Notes: a model not told the origin generated them from the letters alone. A DNA stretch of 64,000 nucleotides from Haematobia irritans (GCF_050003625.1 NC_134398.1:99427479-99491478), one strand, 5' to 3'; numbered from the stretch's first letter, positions 1 through 10,188 are shown. A program made the numbers and translations.

Positions 1-204
1 TAAGCAATTGAATGTGAATAATGTTCTGCTGCCTGACAGGAAGTTAGAACAGAGTATCATTTATGTTTAAGAATTCATTCCTATTGTAACTGTTAAACTG
101 AGTTGTTTTGAATAAAACCTTGGAACAGAAATACATAACGGGAGTATTGTGAAATAAACTATTTTTTATGGATCACTATTTGTGTATATTTGATTTCTGA
201 TTAT
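1..204. other. AT-rich flank, no gene seen
   Basis: No open frame of note and no repeat that I could match elsewhere in the window. It holds two AATAAA-like motifs, but nothing ties them to a transcript. It is the flank of the LINE that begins at about 205. Confidence 0.4.
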
Positions 205-341
205 AGGTTAGGTTAGGTTAAAGTGGCAGCCCGATTAAGATTCAGGCTCACTTAGACTATTCAGTCCATTGTGATACCACATTAACTAAAAGTACCTATT
301 ACATATGGGCACTTCTAGTTTTAACCGCTGAACCTTCTTGA
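205..341 (-). repeat. LINE 3' tail shared with SINEs
   Basis: Reads on the minus strand as 3' UTR ending GGGCTGCCACTTTAACC and then TAACC repeats. The block at plus 228-283 is almost identical to the outer end of the SINEs at 8698 and 20333, to the 77-bp insert at 59007-59083, and to a remnant at 5829-5862. It is presumably the RT recognition tail. Confidence 0.85.
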
Positions 342-3300
342 TTATTTTTCTTTGTTGAACCAACCAGATTGTTCCAAAAACAGTAGCAGACTGCTTAAGT
401 TAACGTTTTCCAGATCCGCCAGTAATCTGAAGCTATATGCTCCTAAAAGTTGCTTGCGCTTTACACAAAATGCAGGACACTCACACAAGAGGTGTTTAAT
501 TGATTCTTTTTCCTCCGCATCATGACAGCTCATACAATAGTCATTATACTTCGCGCCAATAGTTTTTGCAAAATCGCCTATCAGGCAGCGACCCGTTATA
601 GCAGATATCAGGAGTGATATCTGACGTCTCGAGAACATTAGCATATCTAGTGTGCGGTTTAAGTTGAAATGGGGCCATATTTGCTTGGTGTCGTTACAAC
701 CCTTGCAATTCTCCCATCGAACATTTGCCATCATAACAGCCTTCTCACGCAGCATGAGCTTGCAGGTAGCTAGGGGCATACCAACAAATTCTAATTCCCC
801 TGGAATATGTAAGGTAGTCCCTAGCCTTGCCAACTCATCCGCTTCGCAGTTCCCCGGTATGTTCCTATGGCCAGGCACCCATATTAGGTGAATATTGTAC
901 TGCTCAGCCATCTCATTGAGAGATTTGCGGCAGTCGATGGCCGTTTTCGAGTTGAGGAACACAGAGTCCAAGGATTTTATTGCAGGTTGACTGTCTGAGT
1001 ATATATTAATGCCCACATTTTTTGGAACATTACTTCTCAGCCAATTCGCCACCTCTCTTATTGCTAATATTTCAGCCTGAAAAACACTACAGTGATTAGG
1101 TAATCTTTTCGCTATTCGAAGTTCCAGATCATTAGAATATACTCCGAACCCCACTTGTCCATCCAATTTGGAGCCATCAGTGTAGAAATCTATATATTCT
1201 TTATTCCCCGGGGTCTGTGTGCACCACGCCTCACTGTTGGGGATTAGAGTCTCAAACTTTTTGTCGAAAAGTGGACTCGCCAAAGTGTAATCCACTACGT
1301 TAGGCACATCTGGCATTGTTTTGAGGACAGAACTGTGACCGTAACCTTTTTCCGACCACAGCGATAGTTCGCGCAACCGCACAGCCGTTGTTGCAGCTGA
1401 CTGTTTGGCCAAAATGTCTAAAGGCAATAGATGCAGCACGACATTAAGGGAATTTGTTCCTGTCTTGCTGAATGCGCCTGAAATACACAAACACGCCATA
1501 CGCTGAACTTTATCTAAACAAGTCGGTTTCTGAAGTGCCGGCCACCAGACTACAACACCATATAGCATTATAGGTCTAACCACTGCCGTGTATAGCCAAT
1601 GCACAATTTTTGGTTTCAGTCCCCACTTTTTTCCTATTGCCTTTTTGCACGAGTACAAAGCTACAGTTGCCTTTCTCGCCCTTTCTTCAATATTAAGCTT
1701 AAAGTTCAGCTTCCTGTCCAAAATAACGCCAAGGTATTTTGCACATTCACCAAAGGGAATTTCAATACCCCCTAAGGAAATAGGCCTAACCGTGGGAGTT
1801 TTGCGATCGTTGCAGTACATGACTAATTCTGTCTTTGCAGGATTTACCCCAAGACCATTGTCTTTCGCCCATTTCTCAGTCATCCGGAGGGCCCTCTGAA
1901 TAATATCTCTGATTGTGGATGGGAATTTTCCCCTGACTGCCAGAGCCACATCATCTGCGTATGCCACCACTTTTATCCTTTCTTTTTCTAGAGTAACCAG
2001 AAGGCTATTTATAGCAACATTCCAAAGAAGAGGTGATAGGACTCCTCCTTGGGGAGTGCCTCTGTTCACATACCTTTGTATGTTTGCTTGTCCTAGTGTG
2101 GCTGAAATACGTCTCTTCATTAGCAGTTCGTCTAACAGCCTGAGTATACATGGATCAACATTCAGAGTTATCAGTCCATTTAATATCGAGCTCGGATGGA
2201 CATTATTGAACGCCCCTTCGATGTCTAGAAACGCCACGATTGTGTATTCTTTGACAGATAGTGAGCTTTCAATAAAGCTGACTAGTTCATGTAGTGCGGT
2301 CTCAGTAGACCTGCCCTTCGAGTATGCATGCTGTCGTTTCGAGAACAAACTTGAATCGATGCTAGTTCTAAGATAAATATCTATCATCCTCTCCAGAGTC
2401 TTAAGTAGGAATGAGGATAAGCTGATTGGTCGGAAATCCTTCGCCCTCGAGTGAGAGGCTTTTCCCGCTTTAGGTATGAAAACGACTTTTGTTTCCCTCC
2501 ACTTTCCTGGGATATATGATAAGTTGATACATCCTTTATATATCACCGACAACCAGGGGATAATTTTGTCAGTTACAGCTTGTAACTCCGCCGGAGTAAT
2601 TCCATCAGGTCCAGGGGATTTGAATGGTCCAAAGCTATTTAGCGCCCATCTTATTCTAGTTTCCGATACAATTTCCTCGACAGGAAACGACCGCTGAGCA
2701 ACTGTGGCACCGCCAGTACATGGTTCAACCGTCTGATTTCCAGGAAAATGTGTGTCCAATAGTACCTCCAGCGTCTCCTTACTGGACGTTGTCCAATTGC
2801 CCTCCGATGTTTTAATGAAACCTGGAGCGGAGTTGGTGGATGCTTGAACCTTCCGTAGTCTGGAAGCCTCGGACGTATTCTCAATACTGCTGCAGTAAGC
2901 ATTCCAAGAGTTATGCTGAGCCTTTCTCAGTTCTCGCTTGAATCCTCTCAGATTCTTCTTGTAAGCGTCCCAGTCCTCAGGGGCTCTGGTGGACTTTGCC
3001 TTGTTAAAGAGCTTCCTGCAGGATTTCCTCATATTACTTAATTCCGTAGACCACCATGGTGGTCGATGTTTCCCCCTTGGCTTTCCTCTAGGGCATGCAG
3101 CTTTCAGTGAGATGTTGAAGGCCTTAGTAATCCGCTCCACTGCGTGTTCGATATCTTGCACATTTCTCATATTTGTCTCTGTTATTTCCGGTATCATCAT
3201 ATTGAACGATTCCCTATACCTATTCCAGTCAGCTTTCCTAACATTTGGCGGAAATATGATCTTGGTGATATGAACATCAAATTTGAAACTGATGTAGCGA

Positions 3301-3932
3301 TGATCTGAGAAGCTGTGTTCACTTAAAACCTGCCACTCAGATATCATTTCATTTAGTTCTTGCGAGGCCAAGGTGATGTCCAAAACCTCTTGCCTGTTTT
3401 TAGTGACAAAGGTTGGGACATCTCCCTTGTTGCAAACTACCAGATTAGTACGCAAAATAAACTCTATTAGCGACTCTCCCCTTGCATTAGTATCACTACT
3501 TCCCCATATACTATGATGTGCATTCGCATCGCATCCCATAATGAGTTTCGCCTTTGTTTTCAGTGACTCCTCCACTAAGGTCTTAACGGCATATGGAGGC
3601 ATCTCCCTGTCATGTCCCATGTAGACCGAAGATACCCAATATTTGCATTTGGCTATTTCTAAACTTGCAACGACAGTGTCTGTATTGCACATTGAGGGAA
3701 GCAGAAACAAATTGAGCTCGTTTTTAGCAATTATACAGGCTCGATTTACATCATTACCAGTATACTGCAATAGTTTGAACCCCGGAGTACTTAATTCACA
3801 TATTTTGTTTTTGTAAACATATGGTTCTTGAATAAGAACTATATCTATGTCCCCTTTCATCAGGAGAACTTTTAAGGCAGCACATGCAGCCTTACAATGA
3901 TGAAGATTTATCTGGAGGATCCGTAGGACCAT
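342..3932 (-). CDS. LINE ORF2: endonuclease, reverse transcriptase, RNase H
   Basis: About 1196 residues from the ATG at 3932 (an upstream TTG at 3947 also stays open). It nicks the target and reverse-transcribes the element RNA there. The N-terminal APE-type endonuclease shows the conserved N (QINLHH), E (IQEPY), D-x-N (GCDANAHH) and SDH (SDHRYISF, near residue 209). The RT core has the FRPISL block and the catalytic AYADDV near residue 656 (plus-strand 1949-1965). RNase H begins near residue 917 with FYTDGSK, then QAEILAI, IYSDSQ and ADELARLG, so all acidic residues are present. A cysteine/histidine-rich stretch lies near the C-terminus. The start overlaps the end of ORF1 by 41 bp in another frame, which suggests termination-reinitiation. 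Complete for its family and probably functional. Confidence 0.9.
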   Translation of the reverse strand: MVLRILQINLHHCKAACAALKVLLMKGDIDIVLIQEPYVYKNKICELSTPGFKLLQYTGNDVNRACIIAKNELNLFLLPSMCNTDTVVASLEIAKCKYWVSSVYMGHDREMPPYAVKTLVEESLKTKAKLIMGCDANAHHSIWGSSDTNARGESLIEFILRTNLVVCNKGDVPTFVTKNRQEVLDITLASQELNEMISEWQVLSEHSFSDHRYISFKFDVHITKIIFPPNVRKADWNRYRESFNMMIPEITETNMRNVQDIEHAVERITKAFNISLKAACPRGKPRGKHRPPWWSTELSNMRKSCRKLFNKAKSTRAPEDWDAYKKNLRGFKRELRKAQHNSWNAYCSSIENTSEASRLRKVQASTNSAPGFIKTSEGNWTTSSKETLEVLLDTHFPGNQTVEPCTGGATVAQRSFPVEEIVSETRIRWALNSFGPFKSPGPDGITPAELQAVTDKIIPWLSVIYKGCINLSYIPGKWRETKVVFIPKAGKASHSRAKDFRPISLSSFLLKTLERMIDIYLRTSIDSSLFSKRQHAYSKGRSTETALHELVSFIESSLSVKEYTIVAFLDIEGAFNNVHPSSILNGLITLNVDPCILRLLDELLMKRRISATLGQANIQRYVNRGTPQGGVLSPLLWNVAINSLLVTLEKERIKVVAYADDVALAVRGKFPSTIRDIIQRALRMTEKWAKDNGLGVNPAKTELVMYCNDRKTPTVRPISLGGIEIPFGECAKYLGVILDRKLNFKLNIEERARKATVALYSCKKAIGKKWGLKPKIVHWLYTAVVRPIMLYGVVVWWPALQKPTCLDKVQRMACLCISGAFSKTGTNSLNVVLHLLPLDILAKQSAATTAVRLRELSLWSEKGYGHSSVLKTMPDVPNVVDYTLASPLFDKKFETLIPNSEAWCTQTPGNKEYIDFYTDGSKLDGQVGFGVYSNDLELRIAKRLPNHCSVFQAEILAIREVANWLRSNVPKNVGINIYSDSQPAIKSLDSVFLNSKTAIDCRKSLNEMAEQYNIHLIWVPGHRNIPGNCEADELARLGTTLHIPGELEFVGMPLATCKLMLREKAVMMANVRWENCKGCNDTKQIWPHFNLNRTLDMLMFSRRQISLLISAITGRCLIGDFAKTIGAKYNDYCMSCHDAEEKESIKHLLCECPAFCVKRKQLLGAYSFRLLADLENVNLSSLLLFLEQSGWFNKEK

Positions 3933-5034
3933 CGAGATTTTCAACAACCGTCACATCAGCCGCTTCGATCGAGTCATCAAGAATGTCCTCTTCAGAGATA
4001 TCGGTGACTCTCGCAATAACCATAGGTTCGACTTTGGTGAGTTCTGAGGCAATAGAAGCCTCCTCACGCATACGGTATCTATCCATGTCTTCAACTTTGG
4101 TATCTCCCTCGACTTCGCAAGAGGATCCGCTTACTTCTGATTCAGACAGAGGCTTGTCCATTTCTGAATCCTTTAGCTGATCGTTTTTATACACCTTCAT
4201 TTGGATATAATGAAAGCCATAACATACACGGCCCTGGGACTTTGCCAGATGTGGCAAAGACTGAGTGTTCAATATAAACACTGCATGCCGTCTTGGTCCA
4301 TCCACTTCATCCAAACGGCCAACCTTCCAATCAGCTGTTGGAAGATCTGGATTGCATCGTTTCAGTCTATTTAAAATAGATTCAGGGTCAGAAGGGTTTG
4401 CAGGTATCCAGGCATGTGCTCTAGGTCTAGCCGGTATGTCTTTCTTCTCGACTAACTCTAGAGCAGCTCCTTCCCAAACTTCACCAATTAGTATCAGAGC
4501 AGCTTTAAAACATTCTATAGACCTCTGGTCCTCAAATGCGACTAGCTTAAATCGTCCTTGATACCAACCAGCCTCTTGGTGTCGAGGATCTGGGCCGGGA
4601 AACTTTTCCAGTACCTGTGAGTAGACGACAGATAGAGCATTCTCAATTTCCCCCCATTTTTGCTTTGGAACCATACCGTCCAATGCTCCTTTATTAATGA
4701 TAGCCATCACAAGGCTATCTTTAGCAACTGAGGCAAACGATCTTTGATCCCTTTTGGAGGATGGCAGCTCATCCGGCGATCGTTCCCTTTTTCCAGTCTC
4801 AAGAATTCCTTGAGCCCATTTTAAGGAATCGCTTTGTTTAGCCGACAACGTGCTTGGGTCGACTGATCCTAACTTCTTTAGGATAAACAAAGCATTTCTG
4901 CGTTCCTTGAATCTCTTTCGTGAGGGATTACCTCCTTTTGATGTCGTTACCTTAGAAAAAGTTCGACTTGTCAGTGTGTCGCCACCTGTCGACCCGTCTA
5001 CAGGTCGACTGATTATATAATAGTCATAGTCCAC
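3892..5034 (-). CDS. LINE ORF1: nucleic-acid-binding protein, DUF4780-like
   Basis: A 380-residue frame just upstream of ORF2. In LOA-type LINEs ORF1 binds the element RNA in the ribonucleoprotein particle. The N-terminal third is basic and serine-rich (PSRKRFKERR, RERSPDELPSSKR), followed by a compact domain at about residues 95-270 that resembles the DUF4780 domain of dipteran LINEs (my recognition, not a search), and an acidic tail. No CCHC knuckle is present. Oddity: the first in-frame codon before the upstream stop (TGA at 5046-5044) is GTG at 5034, with no ATG before about residue 110. The start was probably ATG and has mutated. An ATG at 5042 is in another frame and terminates after nine codons. 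Confidence 0.75.
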   Translation of the reverse strand: MDYDYYIISRPVDGSTGGDTLTSRTFSKVTTSKGGNPSRKRFKERRNALFILKKLGSVDPSTLSAKQSDSLKWAQGILETGKRERSPDELPSSKRDQRSFASVAKDSLVMAIINKGALDGMVPKQKWGEIENALSVVYSQVLEKFPGPDPRHQEAGWYQGRFKLVAFEDQRSIECFKAALILIGEVWEGAALELVEKKDIPARPRAHAWIPANPSDPESILNRLKRCNPDLPTADWKVGRLDEVDGPRRHAVFILNTQSLPHLAKSQGRVCYGFHYIQMKVYKNDQLKDSEMDKPLSESEVSGSSCEVEGDTKVEDMDRYRMREEASIASELTKVEPMVIARVTDISEEDILDDSIEAADVTVVENLDGPTDPPDKSSSL

Positions 5035-5046
5035 GAGTACATTTCA

Positions 5047-5646
5047 AACCGAAAAAGAGAACTATTGTTTACGAAACCCGAACTAACCCATAGTAAGAAT
5101 GATCATGATTTGGCACAAAAGATTTTTTTATACAACTAAGAAAATCTTCGTACAATACAAGTCAATTTTCTATAACCATCAGTAATTTATTTCAAAGAAT
5201 TATTGTTATATTACACATAACTATACAGACGAAAAATACTATTTTGCATATGCTTGGATGTAAAATTATACGTTTGGAACTGAAATTTTTAGCACATTAT
5301 TTTTAAGTGCAAGCTAGCATAACATATATGTTAATATGTTAGAACATATTAGGTTTGGGACATAACATTTTTTTAAATATAATATGTGTGGATTAATTTT
5401 AACATTGCTTATGAAAATATATGTGTTTCGAAAAGGAGACCGAGAGAGTATGCTCCAAGTAAAAAAATAAAAATAACAAATTTGCGCTTTAAAAATATAT
5501 ACACATACGGAAACTTTCATTAAACGTTTTTTCTACCAGGGTATGTTTCAATAATACAAACAATATTTTGTTTAACCAATCCTGAAAATATATATGCTTG
5601 AATCAGCATGTGTTTGGGAGTAGTATATGTTACAGAAGCGATTTTT
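5047..5646. repeat. Decayed twin-tRNA-element end, otherwise no gene
   Basis: At about 5230-5440 there is a degenerate stretch of the ATATGTTTGGGACATAA type that also forms one end of the B-type twin-tRNA elements (compare 13320-13556, 35380-35582 and 36302-36480), here in minus orientation. The rest is AT-rich sequence with no coding frame. Confidence 0.5.
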
Positions 5647-5798
5647 AGAAGCAATTACTAAGAACCGACAAGTAACTGTATCCAACGTGCGAACAAAAAT
5701 ATTTCCTTTATTGTATATCATAAGCCATATACAATAAAGGAAGTATTTTTATTCGCACGTTGGATACAGTTACTTGTTGGTAGTTAGTAATGGCTTCT
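5647..5798. repeat. Near-perfect inverted repeat, 72-bp arms
   Basis: The arms at 5647-5718 and 5727-5798 are reverse complements with a few mismatches, separated by an 8-bp spacer. Transcribed, it would fold into one long hairpin. No transposon termini or target duplication are evident. Each arm holds the motif CCAACGTGCGAA. Confidence 0.85.
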
Positions 5799-5828
5799 TG
5801 AAAAGAGTAATATTCTATATTAGTAGGA

Positions 5829-5862
5829 TCACAATGGACTGAATAGTCTGAGTCTGATACAC
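5829..5862 (-). repeat. Remnant of the LINE/SINE 3' tail
   Basis: Matches the shared retroposon tail (CACAATGGACTGAATAGTCT), then diverges. Probably a decayed or very short retroposed fragment. Confidence 0.5.
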
Positions 5863-5899
5863 ATAAGCGTAGGAAAGCCTCTAGGGAGGGGGCTTAAAC

Positions 5900-6665
5900 A
5901 CCCCAGAAAATTTCTAGTACTCCAGAATTTGGAAACCTATTTACGATTTTCCATTGTTTTTAATAAAATTAAACAAGTTAATACACAAAGTTGCGCTAAA
6001 GGCTTTCATGCACAATCAAATTACTTGGGTTGTGGTAGCAGTTGCCTACAGTCTTATATAATGAACCTATAGTGCTGAAATTTTGCGCAGACACGTATTT
6101 TATCTACATCCAGGTCCAGTTCGAAGATGGCTACATTGCCTAAGTTTCAATTTTGCCCCCATATAAACCTACCTCCCAGTTGGGGTCTTCAGCACATAGA
6201 CATTAAAACTTTTACCCGATTTGCATGACATTCAAAACGTAGAGGTACTCTTAGTCCATTAATAGGTGTGCCGAATTTGGTGTGAGTCGGACAATGTTTC
6301 GGCACTTTTTTTCGAAACAAGTAGTATTGGTTCGGTATTGTTTTGAAATTCCAAATTGTGGAGTCTATACGTTCAATCTAAAGCACAGAAGTACACATAT
6401 TTTTCCTCTAGAATACGTAGAATTTTATAAGTAATATAGTTAAAAAAATAATCGATTTTAAAACTGTCCTTCTAGATTCAAAATACTGACCCCACTTTCT
6501 TCAAATTTTGCAAAAAAAATTAATTGTAAGGCCCATATCTCGCAAATATTGGATATATTCGCACACACACGCAATATGTTTATGAAGGTTTATAAGTTCT
6601 ATCCAGCAAATCAAAAATAATGAAAATCGGTTCATAATTTCGCGTTTGCCAAGTAAAGGTGAGTA
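5900..6665. repeat. Decayed interspersed repeats, no gene
   Basis: 6040-6300 has wording like the Helentron-associated repeats (ATATAAACC, GAATTTGGTGTGAGTC). 6370-6660 is a diverged copy of the block at 59665-59930 and, inverted, of 57815-58110 (shared phrases CTGACCCCACTTT and GTTCTATCCAGCAAA). The block resumes at 8156-8350, so the mariner and the TTAA MITE inserted into it. No coding frame is seen. Confidence 0.55.
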
Positions 6666-7945
6666 AAGGGTGATACGGTCAAAATTTGGTCAATATAAAC
6701 TTGACGTATTTCTTTCAATTTTGCATTTAAAAAACCATTTGAAGGTGTGTGTGTGTAGAATGTTGCTCCTATTTTGATTTTGGAATTCACTCTTCAGTTG
6801 TCAAAATGCCGTCCAAGCAAGAAGAGCAGCGTATCAAAATTTTGGTCGCGCATCGCGAAAATCCGAGCTATTCGCACGCAAAGCTGGCAAAATCGCTAAA
6901 AGTTGCCAAATCAACCGTTACAAATGTAATTAAAGTGTTTGGGGAATGTTTGTCGACAGCCAGGAAGTCTGGATCGGGGGGAAATCGAAAACCGGAAGCC
7001 GCTGAGACGACAAAGAGATTTGCCGGTAGTTTCAAGCGAAACTCTAAACTCTCTCTCCGAGATGCCGCAAATAAGCTGGGTGTATCGTCTACAACCGTGC
7101 ATCGAGCCAAAAAACGAGCCGGACTATCGACTTACAAGAAGGTAGTGACTCCAAATCGCGATGATAAACAAAATACGACGGCCAAAGCGCGATCCCGGAG
7201 GCTGTACACGACGATGCTGACGAAGTTTGACTGCGTGGTAATGGACGACGAAACCTACGTCAAAGCCGACTACAAGCAGCTTCCGGGACAGGAATTTTAT
7301 ACGGCAAAAGGAAGGGGAAAGGTAGCAGATATTTTCAAGCACATAAAACTGTCAAAGTTCGCAAAGAAATATCTGGTTTGGCAAGCCATCAGTACCTGTG
7401 GCTTGAAAAGCAGCATTTTCATAGCTTCCGGGATTGTCAACCAAGAAATTTACGTGAAAGAGTGTTTGAATAAACGTCTGCTGCCTTTCCTGAAGAAACA
7501 CGGTTGTTCCGTACTGGTTTGGCCGGATTTGGCATCTTGCCATTACGGTAAAAAGGCCATGGAGTGGTACGTCGCCAACAACGTGCAGGTGGTTCCCAAG
7601 GACAAGAACCCTCCCAACACGCCAGAGCTCCGCCCAATTGAGAAATACTGGGCTATTGTCAAGCGGAACCTAGAGAGAAGACCAAAAAACTGCTAAGGAC
7701 GAGCAGCAGTTCAAGGCAAACTGGTTTTTTGCGGCGAAGAAGGTGGACAAGGTGGTTGTACAAAATCTGATGGCAGCTGTCAAGCGTGAGGCCCGGCAAT
7801 TCTGATTTGGAAAAGCGAAAGCCTAACTGAATATTTTTCCTGAATTTTATACTAATTGAACTTGAAAAAGAAATTTAATTTGATTTTTTAAATAAACGAT
7901 TTCACCGATTTACACGCGTTTTCCCTTGACCAAATTTTGACCCTT
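6666..7945 (+). mobile_element. Tc1/mariner element, DD37E (ITmD37E-type)
   Basis: 1280 bp flanked by TA at 6664-6665 and 7946-7947. Both ends begin AAGGGT and share GGTCAAAATTTGGTCAA; the left end has about 8 extra bases (TGATACGG) between the two parts, lost from the right end. One transposase frame, broken near its end by a single-base insertion, fills the middle. The DD37E spacing puts it in the ITmD37E group, first described from mosquitoes. Confidence 0.9.
6806..7805 (+). pseudogene. DD37E mariner transposase, frameshifted near C-terminus
   Basis: Starts at the ATG at 6806 (MPSKQEEQR). Cut-and-paste transposase: an N-terminal helix-turn-helix pair (residues about 15-105, with AKSTVTNVIKVFG and VSSTTVHRAKKRAG) binds the terminal repeats; the DDE/D catalytic domain follows with MDDETY, then VWPDLASCHYG, then LRPIEKYW. 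I count 37 residues between the second D and the E. The frame stops at 7694-7696. A run of six A at 7684-7689 appears to have gained one base; with five, the frame would continue for about 36 codons to a TGA at 7803-7805. All three catalytic residues precede the break, so some activity cannot be excluded, but the C-terminus is lost. Confidence 0.85.
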
Positions 7946-7947
7946 TA

Positions 7948-8155
7948 TTAAGTTCGAGTTTAGCCGCTAAAATTGCTAAAGTGGAAACTTAATCAGTAAG
8001 AAAAATGCATAAAATTATACATATTTGTTGCAATTTTTATTATAACTTGATGGGGAGAAGCCCAAAGCAAATTTTCACAAAGTATGTATTCCTTAAAATA
8101 GATTATTAAAGAAAAGTAATCGTGATAATATGACGCTTTTTAAACTCGAACTTAA
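7948..8155. mobile_element. MITE with 15-bp perfect TIRs, TTAA ends
   Basis: TTAAGTTCGAGTTTA at 7948-7962 is the exact reverse complement of 8141-8155. If the outer TTAA is a target duplication, the insertion is piggyBac-like. It is 208 bp with no coding frame. Related ends lie inside the twin-tRNA elements (about 12753, 33546 and 37073) and near 46275. It sits directly against the mariner's right TA. Confidence 0.7.
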
Positions 8156-8683
8156 TACCCAACTTAAAACAAAATTTCATACATCCGAGATATCCAACTT
8201 CCAACGTCTATAGGCCAGCCAACGTCTATAGGCCTACAAACCTGTAAACATAGAGGAAAACATCTCAGCTTTGACACAAAGAAAAAATTATTTTGATATC
8301 TTAATCCGTTTAAAAGTTACAGTATTATATTAAGAAAAAAGAGATTTGGATCTACTTTGGTTTGTAAAATTTATAAAGAAATACTTATTTTTGTCATGAC
8401 ATTTCTATTGCCTTTACTCGAAAGAATTTGTCGAGTAACTTGTTGTAAAGGAACACAACTTTTATTTCTTAACATTGTCTTCTAAATTGTTAGTTAGTTT
8501 TTTTATTATAAGTGAATGCTTGAAGTCCAATATTTACGAAATAAAGCTGTGGTTGAACTTATGATTTAAGTTCCTAAATTTATTTTTAGTTTAATAACTA
8601 AAGCTCCTTTATTATTTTGTTTAGTCTGATTTTTAGTCAACTTAATTAAAAAATAGTAATTGATATTAAAACTATTCTTTCAT
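8156..8683. other. Repeat remnant and AT-rich sequence, no gene
   Basis: 8156-8350 continues the decayed block seen at 59935-60110 (shared GAGGAAAACA.CTCAGCTTT wording). 8350-8683 is AT-rich with nothing recognisable. Confidence 0.4.
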
Positions 8684-8697
8684 AAATATACATATTA

Positions 8698-9035
8698 GGT
8701 TAGGTTAGGTGGCAGCCCGATGTATCAGGCTCACTTAGACTATGCAGTCCATTGTGATACCACATTGGTGAACTTCTCTCTCATCACTGAGTGCTGCCCG
8801 ATTCCATGTTAAGCTCAATGACAAGGAATCTCCTTTGTATAGCCAAGTCCGAACGGCGTTCCACATTGCAGTGAAACCACTTAGAGCTTTGAAACCCTCA
8901 GAAATGTCACCAGCATTACTGAGGTGAGATAACCCACCGCTAAAAACGTTTTGGTGTTCGGTCGAAGCAGGAATCGAACCCACGACCTTGTGTATGCAAG
9001 ACGGACATGTTAACCATTGCACCACGGTGGCTCCC
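8698..9035 (-). mobile_element. tRNA-derived SINE, copy 1
   Basis: 338 bp in minus orientation, flanked by 14-bp duplications (8684-8697 and 9036-9049, AAATNTACATATTA, one mismatch). The 5' head is tRNA-like: A box at 9014-9024 (complement of CCATTGCACCA) and B box at 8970-8981 (complement of GGAATCGAACCC), 44 bp apart. A body of about 200 bp follows, then the tail shared with the LOA-type LINE ending in TAACC repeats. Pol III transcription and mobilisation by the LINE machinery are inferred from these parts. Confidence 0.9.
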
Positions 9036-9053
9036 AAATGTACATATTAATAA

Positions 9054-9190
9054 TGCTGCAAAAAAGCGTTGCCAAAAAATTAGTGAAAAAGTTCTTTTTG
9101 GGTCTGGGAGTGGTGCAAAATTGGCGGAGAAGCGATGACTGTAATATGAACTTGTCATAGGACAGATGTCCACCATTTCAACAGCCGTTG
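9054..9190. repeat. Short interspersed repeat, copy 1
   Basis: Shares with 39772-39935, in inverted orientation, a block containing GTGGTGCAAAATTG, GTCATAGGAC and GCCGTTGCACTGAATT. Probably a non-autonomous element; its termini are not resolved. Confidence 0.6.
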
Positions 9191-9681
9191 CACTGAATTC
9201 GCATCACTTCTTAAGGTGTTATACGAATTCAATGTTTTGAATGTGAAATAGAAAATTTTATAATATTTTTCCAAAAAGATAATTTTTAATGCATTCTAAT
9301 GCTTGTCTGACACGTATGCACTGGAATATTTTCAAAAATGATCGATTTTAGAATGGATTTATCATTCTAAATGAATAATTTGTACCATTTTATTAATTCT
9401 TTTTAACCTATTTGAAAAAAGAATTAAAATTTCCCATTAAAATATGGAAAAACGAGCTATAAAATACTGAATTAAAAAACTTCCTGTTTAGTTGCATTAT
9501 TAAATATTAATTTTCTAATCTTTATGTCTGATGTTTTATTATTATTTATAGAATAAAACATTAATTGAGCCTATAAGTACAGTCTATTAAATTTTAGCAA
9601 GGGGCGGCTATACTAAACTATACTTAAACTAATTACTTTCAGTTTCCATGTTTTCTATTCATATGAAAGATATATGGCATA
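9191..9681. other. No gene seen
   Basis: AT-rich sequence with no long frame and no repeat that I could match in the window. Confidence 0.4.
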
Positions 9682-9996
9682 CACGCAAAAAAATAATTCT
9701 TTCCTCCCAAACGAAATTTTAGACAAACACAGTTCGTTTCTCACTTGCTTTTCGCTGTAAGGAAGTGTATTTGGAAGAAAAGTATATACTTTTTGTGATA
9801 AACGTTTATTCTTTTCCAGGATGTAAAAACAATTTCAGAAAGACAAACTCAAAAAAAAACATTGTTTTCTTGCTAATTGTATTTTCCCTCACACCCTTCT
9901 CACATCCACGGGGTTTTTTAGTTCTTAACACCTTTTCCTGTAATACCAACAATGTAGAAGAAATCATACGATTTTATAAATTTTTAAAATTTTTTT

Positions 9997-10078
9997 ACCT
10001 TTCGCCTGGACGGAGAATCGAACCGAGGACCATGCACTTTGTAAGCCAACATACTAACCACTGAGCTATCTACCTGTT
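9997..10078 (-). ncRNA. tRNA-like module, left (Pol III promoter-like)
   Basis: On the minus strand it has an A box (TAGCTCAGTGG, 10059-10069) and a B box (GGTTCGATTCTC, 10013-10024). The T-arm and anticodon arm do not pair well, so it is a tRNA relic or promoter, not a working tRNA. The same module recurs in four other elements of the window. Confidence 0.65.
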
Positions 10079-10188
10079 ATGGTCATCAATAGATAAATAT
10101 CCATATAAGTTATATTTATATAGCATAGCTTGCGGCGCCCACGAGCCGAATAAACAAAGTTTATTTAACAGAAACAAACAGTTAGTTT

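Larger units (their letters stand above)
205..5046 (-). mobile_element. LOA-type non-LTR retrotransposon, near full length
   Basis: A two-ORF LINE read on the minus strand: ORF1 (5034-3892), ORF2 (3932-342), then a short 3' UTR ending in TAACC repeats (TTAGG on the plus strand, 205-220). An ORF1 without zinc knuckles, plus endonuclease, reverse transcriptase and C-terminal RNase H in ORF2, is the layout of the LOA/I-type clades. Both ORFs are uninterrupted, so the copy is probably young. The 5' limit is uncertain because the 5' UTR cannot be told from flank, and I could not find a convincing target-site duplication. The last 60 bp or so of the 3' UTR also ends the SINEs at 8698-9035 and 20333-20682. 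Confidence 0.85.

Noticed and set aside
205..225. TTAGG repeats as insect telomere sequence
   Set aside because: Only three or four units, next to a LINE 3' end and at each SINE tail; flies of this order lack TTAGG telomeres. It is the retroposon tail.
1588..2376. Plus-strand frames opposite the LINE
   Set aside because: Shadows of the intact ORF2 on the minus strand.
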